Translations under genes and position numbers: made by a program
Shown here: in pieces, positions 17,188-25,054 of the stretch
Numbering within the stretch: the first letter of the stretch is position 1
Layout of the letters: every line of letters starts with the position of its first letter
DNA from: an uncultured bacterium
Lineage (GTDB): Bacteria > Chloroflexota > Anaerolineae > J036 > Brachytrichaceae
Direction: 5' to 3'
Assembly: GCA_903873965.1 (NCBI GenBank)
Contig: CAIQQO010000152.1
Span: 1 to 34,099, forward strand
DNA: 34,099 nt
The notes under the pieces: generated by a model
What the model saw: only the letters and a program-made list of their open reading frames with translations
Database searches by the model: none
What the model was told of the DNA's origin: nothing

Positions 17188-17916
17188 TCAACTCATATCT
17201 GCAAACAGTTCAGGGTCTGTGAGCGGACGCTCAGGCACCGCATGTGGATGGGTGCTTTCGCGATTGCGCAACAAAACTGTGTGCTTCACAAGCAGGCGAT
17301 ATCCCTCATCGGCATCGCCGGCTACTATGGCATTCACGATTTTCTCGTGATAGGTCCATACCTCGCACAGGTAAGGATAATCAGAAAACACACTCAATCC
17401 CACCGCTTCATAGGCTTCCCAGTACGCCTCCAGCAAACCCTTTACAAAAGGATTCTGCAAGCGGCCAAAAATGGTGAGATGCAGATCCCGATGTTCTGAT
17501 TGAGGAATACGTACGGGGTGACCATTGAGCTTCGACCACGCCTTGGCCACAAGATCGCGCAACTGCTGATGATCTTCTGGTGTAAGGTGCGCTACAGCGT
17601 CAAACCAGAATGCGGCCTCAATGCGATTTCGCAGTGTGTTGAAGGCGTCAAACTGGGTGGGATCAATAGCCAGCGCGTAAAAGAGGCTTAATCGCACCGC
17701 CGGCATAAAAGTGTATTCTTCCAGGCGAATACCGCTGCGCGTGCGCACATCCACGAGACCCATGGCGCGCGCCACTTCCAACTGCTCACGTAGTTTTCCA
17801 ACACTGATCTTGAGTTCGATACTGAGGTCATCAAGCGCGGGGAGTCGGTCGCCCGGCTGAAAGCCTTGGGCAACGATATAGCGCAACAGGGCGGAATCTA
17901 CTATTTCAGAAGCCAT
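17188..17916 (-). CDS. GntR-family transcriptional regulator with FCD-type effector domain
   Basis: 242 residues. The N-terminal winged helix-turn-helix runs through GFQPGDRLPALDDLSIELKI, ISVGKLREQLEVARAMGLV and the wing RTRSGIRL. The C-terminal part is the all-helical FCD fold with candidate metal/ligand residues in SEHRDLHLTIF, TYHEKIVNAIVAGD and KHTVLL. Such regulators respond to organic or fatty acids. It is first gene of a minus-strand operon with korA and korB, with a promoter and an inverted repeat directly upstream that fit autoregulation. It is divergent from the aldolase gene and could control both directions. Confidence 0.88.
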   Translation of the reverse strand: MASEIVDSALLRYIVAQGFQPGDRLPALDDLSIELKISVGKLREQLEVARAMGLVDVRTRSGIRLEEYTFMPAVRLSLFYALAIDPTQFDAFNTLRNRIEAAFWFDAVAHLTPEDHQQLRDLVAKAWSKLNGHPVRIPQSEHRDLHLTIFGRLQNPFVKGLLEAYWEAYEAVGLSVFSDYPYLCEVWTYHEKIVNAIVAGDADEGYRLLVKHTVLLRNRESTHPHAVPERPLTDPELFADMS

Positions 17917-17935
17917 CAGAAAACACTTTACATCT

Positions 17936-17959
17936 ATTGATCGTATTTATCGGATCAAT
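17936..17959. promoter_or_regulatory. Inverted-repeat operator candidate for the GntR regulator
   Basis: ATTGATC (17936-17942), a 10-base spacer, and GATCAAT (17953-17959) form a perfect inverted repeat just after the predicted transcription start of the GntR-kor operon and 20 bases before its start codon. A partial second copy (ATCGTATCATCG) follows at 17967. Confidence 0.5.
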
Positions 17960-17966
17960 GGTGTTA

Positions 17967-17995
17967 ATCGTATCATCGCTCGAAGGAATTGTCAA
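17967..17995 (-). promoter_or_regulatory. Sigma-70-type promoter for the GntR-korAB operon
   Basis: On the minus strand TTGACA (17995-17990), a 17-base spacer and TACGAT (17972-17967). The start of transcription would fall near 17960, on the edge of the inverted repeat at 17936-17959. Confidence 0.65.
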
Positions 17996-18001
17996 ATTCG
18001 G

Positions 18002-18017
18002 CGTCAGCGCGCTGACG
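18002..18017. promoter_or_regulatory. Perfect 16-bp palindrome between divergent operons
   Basis: CGTCAGCGCGCTGACG is self-complementary. It lies between the -35 box of the GntR operon and the aldolase promoter, so a bound protein could act on either side. Confidence 0.4.
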
Positions 18018-18066
18018 TTGCTGTGACGAGGGCAAAAATGGATACGGGTAATCTAGTGGTTTCGCG

Positions 18067-18094
18067 TCGACATTTCATGAAAATCGGCTACACT
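18067..18094 (+). promoter_or_regulatory. Candidate promoter for the aldolase operon (leaderless)
   Basis: TCGACA (18067-18072), 16-base spacer, TACACT (18089-18094). The ATG at 18105 starts only ten bases after the -10 box, so transcripts would have almost no leader. This fits the lack of any Shine-Dalgarno sequence there. A TTTCATGAAA palindrome fills most of the spacer. Confidence 0.4.
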
Positions 18095-18104
18095 GCGAAC
18101 CAGC

Positions 18105-18911
18105 ATGATGAATATTGGAAAGCAAATTCGCCTTAATCGCATCTTTTCTCACCCCTCAGGACGTTTGTGTTCAGTGGCAGTCGATCACTTCATTGCCTAC
18201 GGCCAGGGGCTTCCGCCAGGACTACGTCACATTCAACCCACCCTTGCCGCCATCGTGGCAGCACGACCGGATGCCGTCACTATGCATAAGGGCATCGCCA
18301 CCAGTGCGTGGGCACCCCATGCCGGGATCGTCCCTTTAATCATTCAGAGCAGCACCATACGCGTTGACGACACGGCCATGGAGCAAGTCGCTACGCCAGA
18401 AGACGCGGTGCGCATCGGGGCTGACGGCTTCGCCATTGCGGCGTTTGTGCGCGGCAACACCGAGGCCATGTATCTGCGTCGCGTGGCAGATGCCGTACGC
18501 GAAGCGGCGCGCTTCGATATCCCGGTCATCTGTCATGTCTACCCGCGCGATTTCAGCAATGGCGTTAATGTGTCGTTTACGCCGGAGAACATCGCCTGGG
18601 CAGCACGTTGCGCCGTTGAAGTGGGCGCTGATGTGGTAAAAACACCCTATTGCGGCGACGTTGCATCATTCGCCCAGATCGTGGCCGATTGCCCTGTGCC
18701 GGTAGTCGCCGCCGGCGGCCCGCAGTCCAGCACACTGGAACTTGCGCTGGGCATGATGTCAGAGGTTGTCCAGTCGGGCGCGCGGGGCGCCACTATCGGG
18801 CGCAATATCTGGGGCTTGAGTGAAATCAGCAAGTCAGTGTATGCTTTCAAAGCAGTCATCCACGACGGCAAGTCTGCACAGGAAGCACTGCAATTCGCAG
18901 GCCTTGCATGA
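18105..18911 (+). CDS. Class I aldolase of the DeoC/FbaB/LacD superfamily
   Basis: 268 residues, a TIM barrel. CSVAVDHFIAYG near the N-terminus corresponds to the first barrel strand of DhnA/FbaB-type enzymes. VGADVVKTPYCGD places the Schiff-base Lys at about residue 179. VPVVAAGGPQSST and GARGATIGRNIWG form the phosphate-binding end. It should split a phosphorylated ketose or sugar acid into two parts, one usually dihydroxyacetone phosphate. It overlaps the next gene, a PfkB kinase, by ATGA, so kinase and aldolase probably act in sequence. LsrF, LacD and YihT are alternatives within the superfamily. ATGATG allows a start three bases later. Confidence 0.83.
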   Translation: MMNIGKQIRLNRIFSHPSGRLCSVAVDHFIAYGQGLPPGLRHIQPTLAAIVAARPDAVTMHKGIATSAWAPHAGIVPLIIQSSTIRVDDTAMEQVATPEDAVRIGADGFAIAAFVRGNTEAMYLRRVADAVREAARFDIPVICHVYPRDFSNGVNVSFTPENIAWAARCAVEVGADVVKTPYCGDVASFAQIVADCPVPVVAAGGPQSSTLELALGMMSEVVQSGARGATIGRNIWGLSEISKSVYAFKAVIHDGKSAQEALQFAGLA

Positions 18912-19858
18912 TAGACCATCACCCTCGTTTTGATGTACTCGGCTTTGGCGCAGTGACGGTTGATGATCTGATCTATGTCGAGCATTACCCAATGCCCGAC
19001 ATGAAAGTCGCCGTCCTCGACAAGCAGCGCCATGGCGGCGGTCTGGTTGGCACGGCGCTGGTCGCGGCGGCACGCGTAGGCGCTACAGTCGCCTATGCCG
19101 GGATACTGGGCGATGACGACCTGTCACAATATACCCGCGTCGAGTTTGCACGCGAGGGCGTCGACTGCAGCCCGGTGATCAACCGTGCCGAGGCGCGCCC
19201 GATTCATTCGATGATCATTGTCGATGCCTCCAATGGCCAGCGCAGCATCATGGCTTCATTTGTCGGGGTGCAATGGCGCATGCCAGTTGAAATCGATGAA
19301 GCTTTGATCACGCAATGCCGAGTCTTGTTCCTGGATCACCACGCCATAGATGGTGGATTGCGCGCAATCGAGCTAGCCCATGCGCACGGTATACCGGTCA
19401 TCGCCGATATTGAACGCGAATCGGAACCACGCGCAGAACAGCTTTTACCCTTGATCGATCATTTGATCGTCGGCGCGGGCTTTGCACAACGTAAAACGGG
19501 CGAGACCAATCCAGTCGCCATGGTGAAAGGCCTGCGAATGCTGTCGAATCATCAAGCAACCTGCGTCGTCACGGCGGGCGAGTTGGGATGCTGGTACGCC
19601 ACCGGATCATCCGGAGGACGGCGAACCGAACCCGATGCGCCTGTTGTGCATGTGCCAGCGCATTCTGTCCAGGTTGTTGATACTACGGGTTGCGGTGATG
19701 TATTTCACGGCGCATATGCCGCATGTATTGCGCAGGGAGAGTCGGTAGATCAGGCAGTGCGTGTGGCAACAGCAGCCGCGGGATTGAAAGCGACCAAGCC
19801 CGGTGGACGAGCCGGCATCCCGTCACGTGCAACAATCGATGCTTATATTCGTAACTAG
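18908..19858 (+). CDS. PfkB-family carbohydrate kinase
   Basis: 316 residues, ribokinase fold. Visible: the N-terminal strand VLGFGAVTVDDLIYVEHYP, the di-glycine substrate motif RHGGGLVGTALVAAARVG, and the ATP/anion-hole signature VDTTGCGDVFHGAYA with catalytic Asp at about 263. The common GAGD is GCGD here. It should phosphorylate a sugar or sugar acid. Coupled by an ATGA overlap to the aldolase and followed 60 bases later by the uronate-isomerase-like gene, which gives an isomerise-phosphorylate-split order. The DTTG.GDVFHG form occurs in several PfkB subgroups, so substrate is open. Confidence 0.9.
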   Translation: MIDHHPRFDVLGFGAVTVDDLIYVEHYPMPDMKVAVLDKQRHGGGLVGTALVAAARVGATVAYAGILGDDDLSQYTRVEFAREGVDCSPVINRAEARPIHSMIIVDASNGQRSIMASFVGVQWRMPVEIDEALITQCRVLFLDHHAIDGGLRAIELAHAHGIPVIADIERESEPRAEQLLPLIDHLIVGAGFAQRKTGETNPVAMVKGLRMLSNHQATCVVTAGELGCWYATGSSGGRRTEPDAPVVHVPAHSVQVVDTTGCGDVFHGAYAACIAQGESVDQAVRVATAAAGLKATKPGGRAGIPSRATIDAYIRN

Positions 19859-19918
19859 GTCTTCAGAACACCGGCGTCGCCGCCGACTGTCCTATTTCTA
19901 CTTGTAGTGGAGGTATCT

Positions 19919-21250
19919 GTGAGTGAACGTAGTCTTGTTACGTCGATCGAAGAAGGGTTGGCAACCATCCCCTTGCTGGACATCCACACGCATCTCGATG
20001 CGTCGCACCTGGCTGCGCGCGGGTTGCACGATATCGCGCTGTACCACATGGTCATTTCTGATCTTGTGACTGCCGGCTGTCCCAGCCGCGGCCGCATGTC
20101 TGAAGAACCTGATGAAGCAGAAGCAACCGGGCGCCTGATCGAAGCCATTCCCTATTTCAAACACATCCAGAACACCAGCATCGCGTGGGGAGTGCGCGTG
20201 ATTCTGCGCGACCTATACGGCTGGGTTGATCCCATCACGCTCGATAACTGGCGAACGCTGGACGCCATCATCCGCGAGAAAGCCAGTGACAGCGAGTGGC
20301 CGCGTCAGATTCTCAAGTTGGCTGGCGTACAACGCGCAGGCACAGAACTGTGGCGGCGACATGATGGTCGGTATGACGATATACTGCGCTATGCGCTCGA
20401 GTGGGCTTTCTTTACACGCGCTCAATGGGGTGTAAACGACATCCCGCTGTTTGAGCTTGAAAATGCGTGGAACCAACCCGGCCCTGGCGCTCCTCTGCCC
20501 GTGACCATGGGCGCCGGCCGTCCGAAGCTGGCACGAACGCTCAAGACGATTGATGATGTGCACGCAGCGATTGCGTACTACGTATCCAAGATTCCTTATG
20601 GGCAAGTGCTCAGCACAGCCCAGCATATTTCGACCGACATCCGATTCCGCGAAGTCAGTGCAGCGGATATGGCCACAGCACTTACCCACCGCGATAATCC
20701 GAGCGAAGCTGATCGGGATATCTACTCAAGCTATATCAATGAGGTCTTTCTGACCGAACTTGAAAAGCACGGCGACGACATCGTTTATCAGTTCTCCTTC
20801 GGCGCAGAACCGCTTCCCTACGAAACCGGCAGCAAGTTGCGCCAGGACAGCATTTTCGATGTTGCCGCCATTATTGCACGGCATCCCGGGTTGCGCTTCC
20901 AGGTGTTCCTCTCCAGTGAACACGCCAATCAGTCGATGTGCACACTCGCGCGCGAGTTGCCAAACCTGTCTCTGGCAGGTTACTGGTGGCACAATTTCTT
21001 CCCCGGCGCGATGCGCAAGGTCATGAGTGAACGGCTTGATATGGTCGCCACAAATAAGCAGATTGGCTTCTTCAGTGATGCTTATTGCGTCGACTGGACG
21101 TATGCCAAAGCCTTGATTGTGCGCAAGCAGTTGGCCGAGGTGCTAAGTCAAAAGGTGTCGCAGGGGCAATACACCATCGACGAAGCCTTGACGATTGCGC
21201 GCGCAATACTTAACGAATCACCCCAGAGCCTGCTTGGTTTTCGACCCTAG
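19919..21250 (+). CDS. Uronate-isomerase-like amidohydrolase-superfamily protein
   Basis: 443 residues from the GTG at 19919, which has GGAGGT four bases upstream; an earlier GTG at 19907 falls inside that site. It is a metal-dependent TIM barrel: LLDIHTHLDASHLA gives the first metal-binding HxH. The layout (IAWGVRVILRDLYGW, FQVFLSSEHANQSMC, GYWWHNFFPGAMRKVM, DAYCVDWTYAKALI) is that of distant uronate isomerases, in which the late WWHNFFPG and Asp-rich strand close the site. True UxaC lacks several of these features, so the substrate may differ from glucuronate or galacturonate. It ends the aldolase-kinase operon at a strong terminator. Confidence 0.75.
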   Translation: MSERSLVTSIEEGLATIPLLDIHTHLDASHLAARGLHDIALYHMVISDLVTAGCPSRGRMSEEPDEAEATGRLIEAIPYFKHIQNTSIAWGVRVILRDLYGWVDPITLDNWRTLDAIIREKASDSEWPRQILKLAGVQRAGTELWRRHDGRYDDILRYALEWAFFTRAQWGVNDIPLFELENAWNQPGPGAPLPVTMGAGRPKLARTLKTIDDVHAAIAYYVSKIPYGQVLSTAQHISTDIRFREVSAADMATALTHRDNPSEADRDIYSSYINEVFLTELEKHGDDIVYQFSFGAEPLPYETGSKLRQDSIFDVAAIIARHPGLRFQVFLSSEHANQSMCTLARELPNLSLAGYWWHNFFPGAMRKVMSERLDMVATNKQIGFFSDAYCVDWTYAKALIVRKQLAEVLSQKVSQGQYTIDEALTIARAILNESPQSLLGFRP

Positions 21251-21255
21251 ATAAA

Positions 21256-21297
21256 AAAGAGACTCCCGGAATCTACAATGATTCCGGGAGTCTCTTT
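21256..21297. terminator. Bidirectional rho-independent terminator
   Basis: An 18-bp perfect stem (arms 21256-21273 and 21280-21297) with a TACAAT loop. An A-run on one side and TTT on the other let it serve both the aldolase operon (plus) and the ABC transporter operon (minus), whose genes converge here. Confidence 0.9.
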
Positions 21298-21303
21298 CAT
21301 TGC

Positions 21304-22278
21304 CTAATCCTGTTCAAACACCTTTCCAAGCGCCGCCGGGGCGGGAGCGCGAATGGCACGCAAGATCGGTCGCCGTACCTCGACCGGTAATCGTGAAAGC
21401 AGGTTATCCAGCCACTGACCGGATGTCAGCACGAGCACCAGAATCATCAGCACAAAGGGAGCTACCGAGAACACCTGAGTAGGAACACTCTGAATGCTGC
21501 TCTGCGCCACACTGGCCAGCGACTGCAGTACGCCAAAGAAGTACGCGCCGACGGCTGCACGCAGAGGGTTCCACCCGCCGAAGATTACAATGGCCAGCGC
21601 AATCCATCCATACCCGGCAGTGGCGCGATTACTCCAGCCAGCTTTGAAGTCGAGTGAAAAAGCGGCCCCTGCAATTCCAAGCAGCGCCCCTCCAATCAAG
21701 GTGTACAGATAGCGCATGCGGATCACATTGTTACCGCGCGCAAATGCCGCCGCGGGCTGCTCGCCGATAGAACGCAATAGTAAGCCCGGTCGCGTGCGAT
21801 AGAAAAATACCCAGGTCACTGCGATAAGAAGGTAACTGGCATATACCAGTAAGTCGCTCTGAAAAAACAACCTGCCAAGTACAGGGATATCCTGCAGCAG
21901 CGGAATGGGCATACTTGGCACCGTTGGGCCAGGCACCAAGACAATGGGATTACCCAGGAAAGATGAGAGATCAGCACACAAAAGCGCAAGCACAAAACCA
22001 ATAGCGATTTGTGACTGTTTCAACGTAATGGCGCCAAATGCCACAATGAGCGACACCAGGGCGCCCACAATCGCGGCCGCGGCAAATCCTACAAGCACGT
22101 TATTGGCAGCGCGCGCTGCGGCAAATCCCGTCATTGCCGAAAGAAGGATGGTTCCTTCCGTCGAAAGATTAATGACGCCGGCGCGTTCGGTGATCGTTTC
22201 ACCAATAGCAGCAAACACCAAGGGCGTAGCAGTCGCAATAGCCGTGGCAAGAATAATAACGAGTTGCGATAGATCCAT
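21304..22278 (-). CDS. ABC transporter permease, simple sugar/nucleoside type (YufQ-like)
   Basis: 324 residues with eight to ten hydrophobic helices. The block EWITERAGVINLSTEG-like sequence (here ETITERAGVINLSTEG) near residue 27 marks the second permease of BMP-type importers (BPD_transp_2, YufQ/NupQ). Later ALAIVIFGGWNPLRAAVGAYFFGVLQ is equally typical. It forms the channel with the upstream permease; only three bases separate the two genes. A GGAG precedes the ATG. Last gene of the operon, ending at a bidirectional terminator. Confidence 0.9.
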   Translation of the reverse strand: MDLSQLVIILATAIATATPLVFAAIGETITERAGVINLSTEGTILLSAMTGFAAARAANNVLVGFAAAAIVGALVSLIVAFGAITLKQSQIAIGFVLALLCADLSSFLGNPIVLVPGPTVPSMPIPLLQDIPVLGRLFFQSDLLVYASYLLIAVTWVFFYRTRPGLLLRSIGEQPAAAFARGNNVIRMRYLYTLIGGALLGIAGAAFSLDFKAGWSNRATAGYGWIALAIVIFGGWNPLRAAVGAYFFGVLQSLASVAQSSIQSVPTQVFSVAPFVLMILVLVLTSGQWLDNLLSRLPVEVRRPILRAIRAPAPAALGKVFEQD

Positions 22279-22281
22279 AGT

Positions 22282-23352
22282 TCAGCTCCGGGTTTTCCGA
22301 TTGCGCTCGCTGAAACCGCGTGCTAGTAGCGCAAACAACACCAGCATGCCCTGAATGACGCCGGACAACGATGACTCCATGCGCAACGCCATGGGCAGTT
22401 GAAGACTGCCAACGTTGAGCGCACTGAAGAAGAAGGCGACAGGCGCTATCCACACGGCATTGAAGCTGATCAACATGACGACGAGTAATGCCAGAAAACC
22501 AAGGTTGCTCGAGATGCTGGGGATAAGGCGATGGAATAAACCTACTACTTGAAGCGAGCCTGCCATGCCGGCAAACGCACCACAAACCAGGAACGAACTG
22601 AGCAACAACCGGGTAGAAGGCATGCCGAGAATAAAGGCCGCACGAGGGTTTTGGCCAACTGCCTTCAATCGCAAACCGAAGTGGGTGTTGCGCATAATGA
22701 CGATGGTGGCCACAAGGACGATGACCGCTATCGCCAGTGCTACAGGCGCAGCGTCGGTCTGGCCGAATCGTCCCAGTGCAAATGCGTCATCAAAAGGTTC
22801 TGTGCCGCTCATGGATGCAATGCCTGGTCGTTTCCACGGCCCGAAAATGAGATAAATCGCCAGACCTTGTGCGACAAAGTTCAAACCAAGTCCCGCAAAA
22901 ATCTCGCTGATGTTGCCGTAGACTTTGAGCGCGCCTGCAAGTAAGCCCCATAGAACGCCTCCCAATGTACCTGCCAGGATACTCACGGCGATGACCAGCG
23001 GCGGCGGCAGTTGACCCTGCAAAACCCGAATGGCCAATGTCGAAGCTATCGCACCGATCACAATTTGACCTTCAACTCCCAGGTTATATAGACCCGCTGT
23101 AAAGGTATAGATCAACCCGCTGGCGCAGAGCACCAACGGCGTCAGCGTCGCAAAGACGCGCGCGAACTGGTCTGGGGTTCCAAATGCGCCATCAACCAGT
23201 GCGGAGACAACATGCAGCGGCGACTCACCGGTCAACAAGATGATGACGGCGACAAACAACAGCGACAGCATCAGTGCGCCGCCCTGGTAAATTAGCCCGC
23301 GATTAAGCTGCGATACAGGTGACTTGGTATGGAGGGTTGGATTTTCCTTCAC
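22282..23352 (-). CDS. ABC transporter permease, simple sugar/nucleoside type (YufP-like)
   Basis: 356 residues, BPD_transp_2 family. A first helix at ~22-45, then VDGAFGTPDQFARVFATLTPLVLCASGLIYTF-type region and YNLGVEGQIVIGAIAS, which is the YufP/NupP signature. GLRLKAVGQNPRAAFILGM is the cytoplasmic coupling loop that contacts the ATPase. The start is a GTG at 23352 with no strong ribosome binding site, so translation may depend on the ATPase gene 31 bases upstream. Pairs with the downstream permease in the membrane. Confidence 0.9.
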   Translation of the reverse strand: MKENPTLHTKSPVSQLNRGLIYQGGALMLSLLFVAVIILLTGESPLHVVSALVDGAFGTPDQFARVFATLTPLVLCASGLIYTFTAGLYNLGVEGQIVIGAIASTLAIRVLQGQLPPPLVIAVSILAGTLGGVLWGLLAGALKVYGNISEIFAGLGLNFVAQGLAIYLIFGPWKRPGIASMSGTEPFDDAFALGRFGQTDAAPVALAIAVIVLVATIVIMRNTHFGLRLKAVGQNPRAAFILGMPSTRLLLSSFLVCGAFAGMAGSLQVVGLFHRLIPSISSNLGFLALLVVMLISFNAVWIAPVAFFFSALNVGSLQLPMALRMESSLSGVIQGMLVLFALLARGFSERNRKTRS

Positions 23353-23383
23353 GTATTATGAGTCCAGTGTTGTAGAGTCTGAA

Positions 23384-24874
23384 TCAGCTTGCAGATGCTC
23401 CAATAAACTTACCGCCTATCATCTCGCCCAGTTTACTCGCAGTTAATACCGCTGTTGCGATCGGTTCTGACACCTTACCTCCGCTAAAAACAATCACTCG
23501 GTCACTGTATTGCACAATCTCATCCAGATCAGATGAAGCAAAAATGATAGAGGTGCCACCCTGGCAACGCATGATCAACTGCTGCCATACCCAGATGGTC
23601 GACTCAATATCCAATCCGCGTGTTGGATGCTCCATGAGCACCAGGTTCAGAGGCGTTGGCAACAAGGCAAGCTGAGTGCGTTGTTGATTACCGCCGGAGA
23701 GCTGGCCGACACGGGTGTCTGTTTTTCCACGAATATTGAACGTCTTAATCGCTGTTTCGGCAACGCTATGACTGGCTTCGCGGTTAACAAACAATCCATC
23801 AGAAGGCGTGCGCAGCACAACATGTTCCTGTATCGTCAAACCCCAGATCAGTCCCTCGCGCAGACGGTCTGCCGGTAGATACCCAACACCTGCCTTCTGG
23901 AACTGGTGGTACGACTTACCCGTCATCTCCGCAAGTCGCCCATCAGCATTCACCATCAGTTTGCCGGCAAAAGGCCGCAGCACACCAGCGCAGGTAAGTA
24001 GGAACAGACGTTGACCGCTGCCTTCCAGTCCGGCGAGGCCGATGACTTCGCCTCGTTTGATGCTCAAATCGTTGACGCGAACATCCATGCGGTCATCACC
24101 GATTGTCAAGCCTTCAATCTTGATGGCAGTATCAGTTCGACTTGTTGCTGGTTTCACTGGTGTTGCCAGTTCACGGCCAAACATCATGCCAACCAGCTTT
24201 GAGGTTGCACAAGGTATCGCGCTGGAACCGACTACCTTCCCCGCACGCATCACAGTAACGTTGTTGCACAACTCCTCAACATCCTCAAGTTTGTGCGAGA
24301 CAAAGATGATGGATTTTCCCTGCTTGGCCAGTTTCTTGAGTGCGGCAAAAAGCGCCGTCTTCTGCGATGCACTGATGCCGGTCGTAGGTTCATCTAGGAT
24401 CAGCGTACGCACACCGAGCGAGAGCAACCGCACTATTTCCAGTTGCTGCCTTTCGCCCATGGTCAACAAACCCACCTGCTCCTCGGTATCGATCACGAAG
24501 TTGAACTGCTCTGCAATGGCCTTAAATTCTTTAACCGCAGAGCGTCGATCAATAAACAGTCGTCCTGGCCGTCCATTGATGAAGTTATCAAGAACAGACA
24601 TGGGTGGGAAGTCGAGTGGGTCCTGGTGTAACATCCCGACGCCAGATCGAATGCCGTCAGCAGGGGTTTTCACAGAAATGGATTTGCCATCCAGCAGAAT
24701 TTCACCACTATCGCGCGTTATGAATCCACTGAGCATCTTGACCAGAGTGCTCTTGCCAGCGCCGTTCTCACCCAACAGGCCATGAATAGTGCCAGCCTCA
24801 ACGTCCAAAGACACATCGTCGTTAGCCTGTACTGCACCAAAACGCTTGTAAATATGCGTGAGTTGGATATTCAT
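23384..24874 (-). CDS. ABC transporter ATPase, duplicated-domain (YufO/RbsA-like)
   Basis: 496 residues with two nucleotide-binding halves. Half 1: Walker A GENGAGKST at ~36, LLTMGERQQLEIVRLL signature (LSGGQ replaced by LTMGE) and Walker B TLILDEPTTGI. Half 2: degenerate Walker A (GLAGLEGSGQ), intact LSGGNQQR and VLMEHPTRGLD where the catalytic Glu-Pro is EH. This asymmetric layout is the rule for RbsA/YufO-type sugar and nucleoside importers. It powers the two permeases encoded next. A 180-base gap with a strong hairpin separates it from the binding protein gene upstream. Confidence 0.93.
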   Translation of the reverse strand: MNIQLTHIYKRFGAVQANDDVSLDVEAGTIHGLLGENGAGKSTLVKMLSGFITRDSGEILLDGKSISVKTPADGIRSGVGMLHQDPLDFPPMSVLDNFINGRPGRLFIDRRSAVKEFKAIAEQFNFVIDTEEQVGLLTMGERQQLEIVRLLSLGVRTLILDEPTTGISASQKTALFAALKKLAKQGKSIIFVSHKLEDVEELCNNVTVMRAGKVVGSSAIPCATSKLVGMMFGRELATPVKPATSRTDTAIKIEGLTIGDDRMDVRVNDLSIKRGEVIGLAGLEGSGQRLFLLTCAGVLRPFAGKLMVNADGRLAEMTGKSYHQFQKAGVGYLPADRLREGLIWGLTIQEHVVLRTPSDGLFVNREASHSVAETAIKTFNIRGKTDTRVGQLSGGNQQRTQLALLPTPLNLVLMEHPTRGLDIESTIWVWQQLIMRCQGGTSIIFASSDLDEIVQYSDRVIVFSGGKVSEPIATAVLTASKLGEMIGGKFIGASAS

Positions 24875-25009
24875 TGCTTCACTGAGAATGATTGCTCATT
24901 GGCGAATTGGGATTGGAAATTTGAGATTGCAGACTACTACACGTCGATCACAATGTCGTTGTATTTTCGCGTATGAATATGCAATCTAAAACCTCAAATC
25001 CGTCTGGTA

Positions 25010-25045
25010 TACAGGCTGGAGCGCGAGTTGCGACTCCAGCCTGTA
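25010..25045 (-). promoter_or_regulatory. Intercistronic hairpin between binding protein and ATPase genes
   Basis: Perfect 12-bp arms (25010-25021 and 25034-25045) with a 12-base loop, ten bases after the binding-protein stop. There is no T-tract, so it more likely limits 3' decay or partly attenuates, a usual arrangement where the binding protein is needed in excess of the membrane subunits. Confidence 0.6.
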
Positions 25046-25054
25046 CATCAACTA

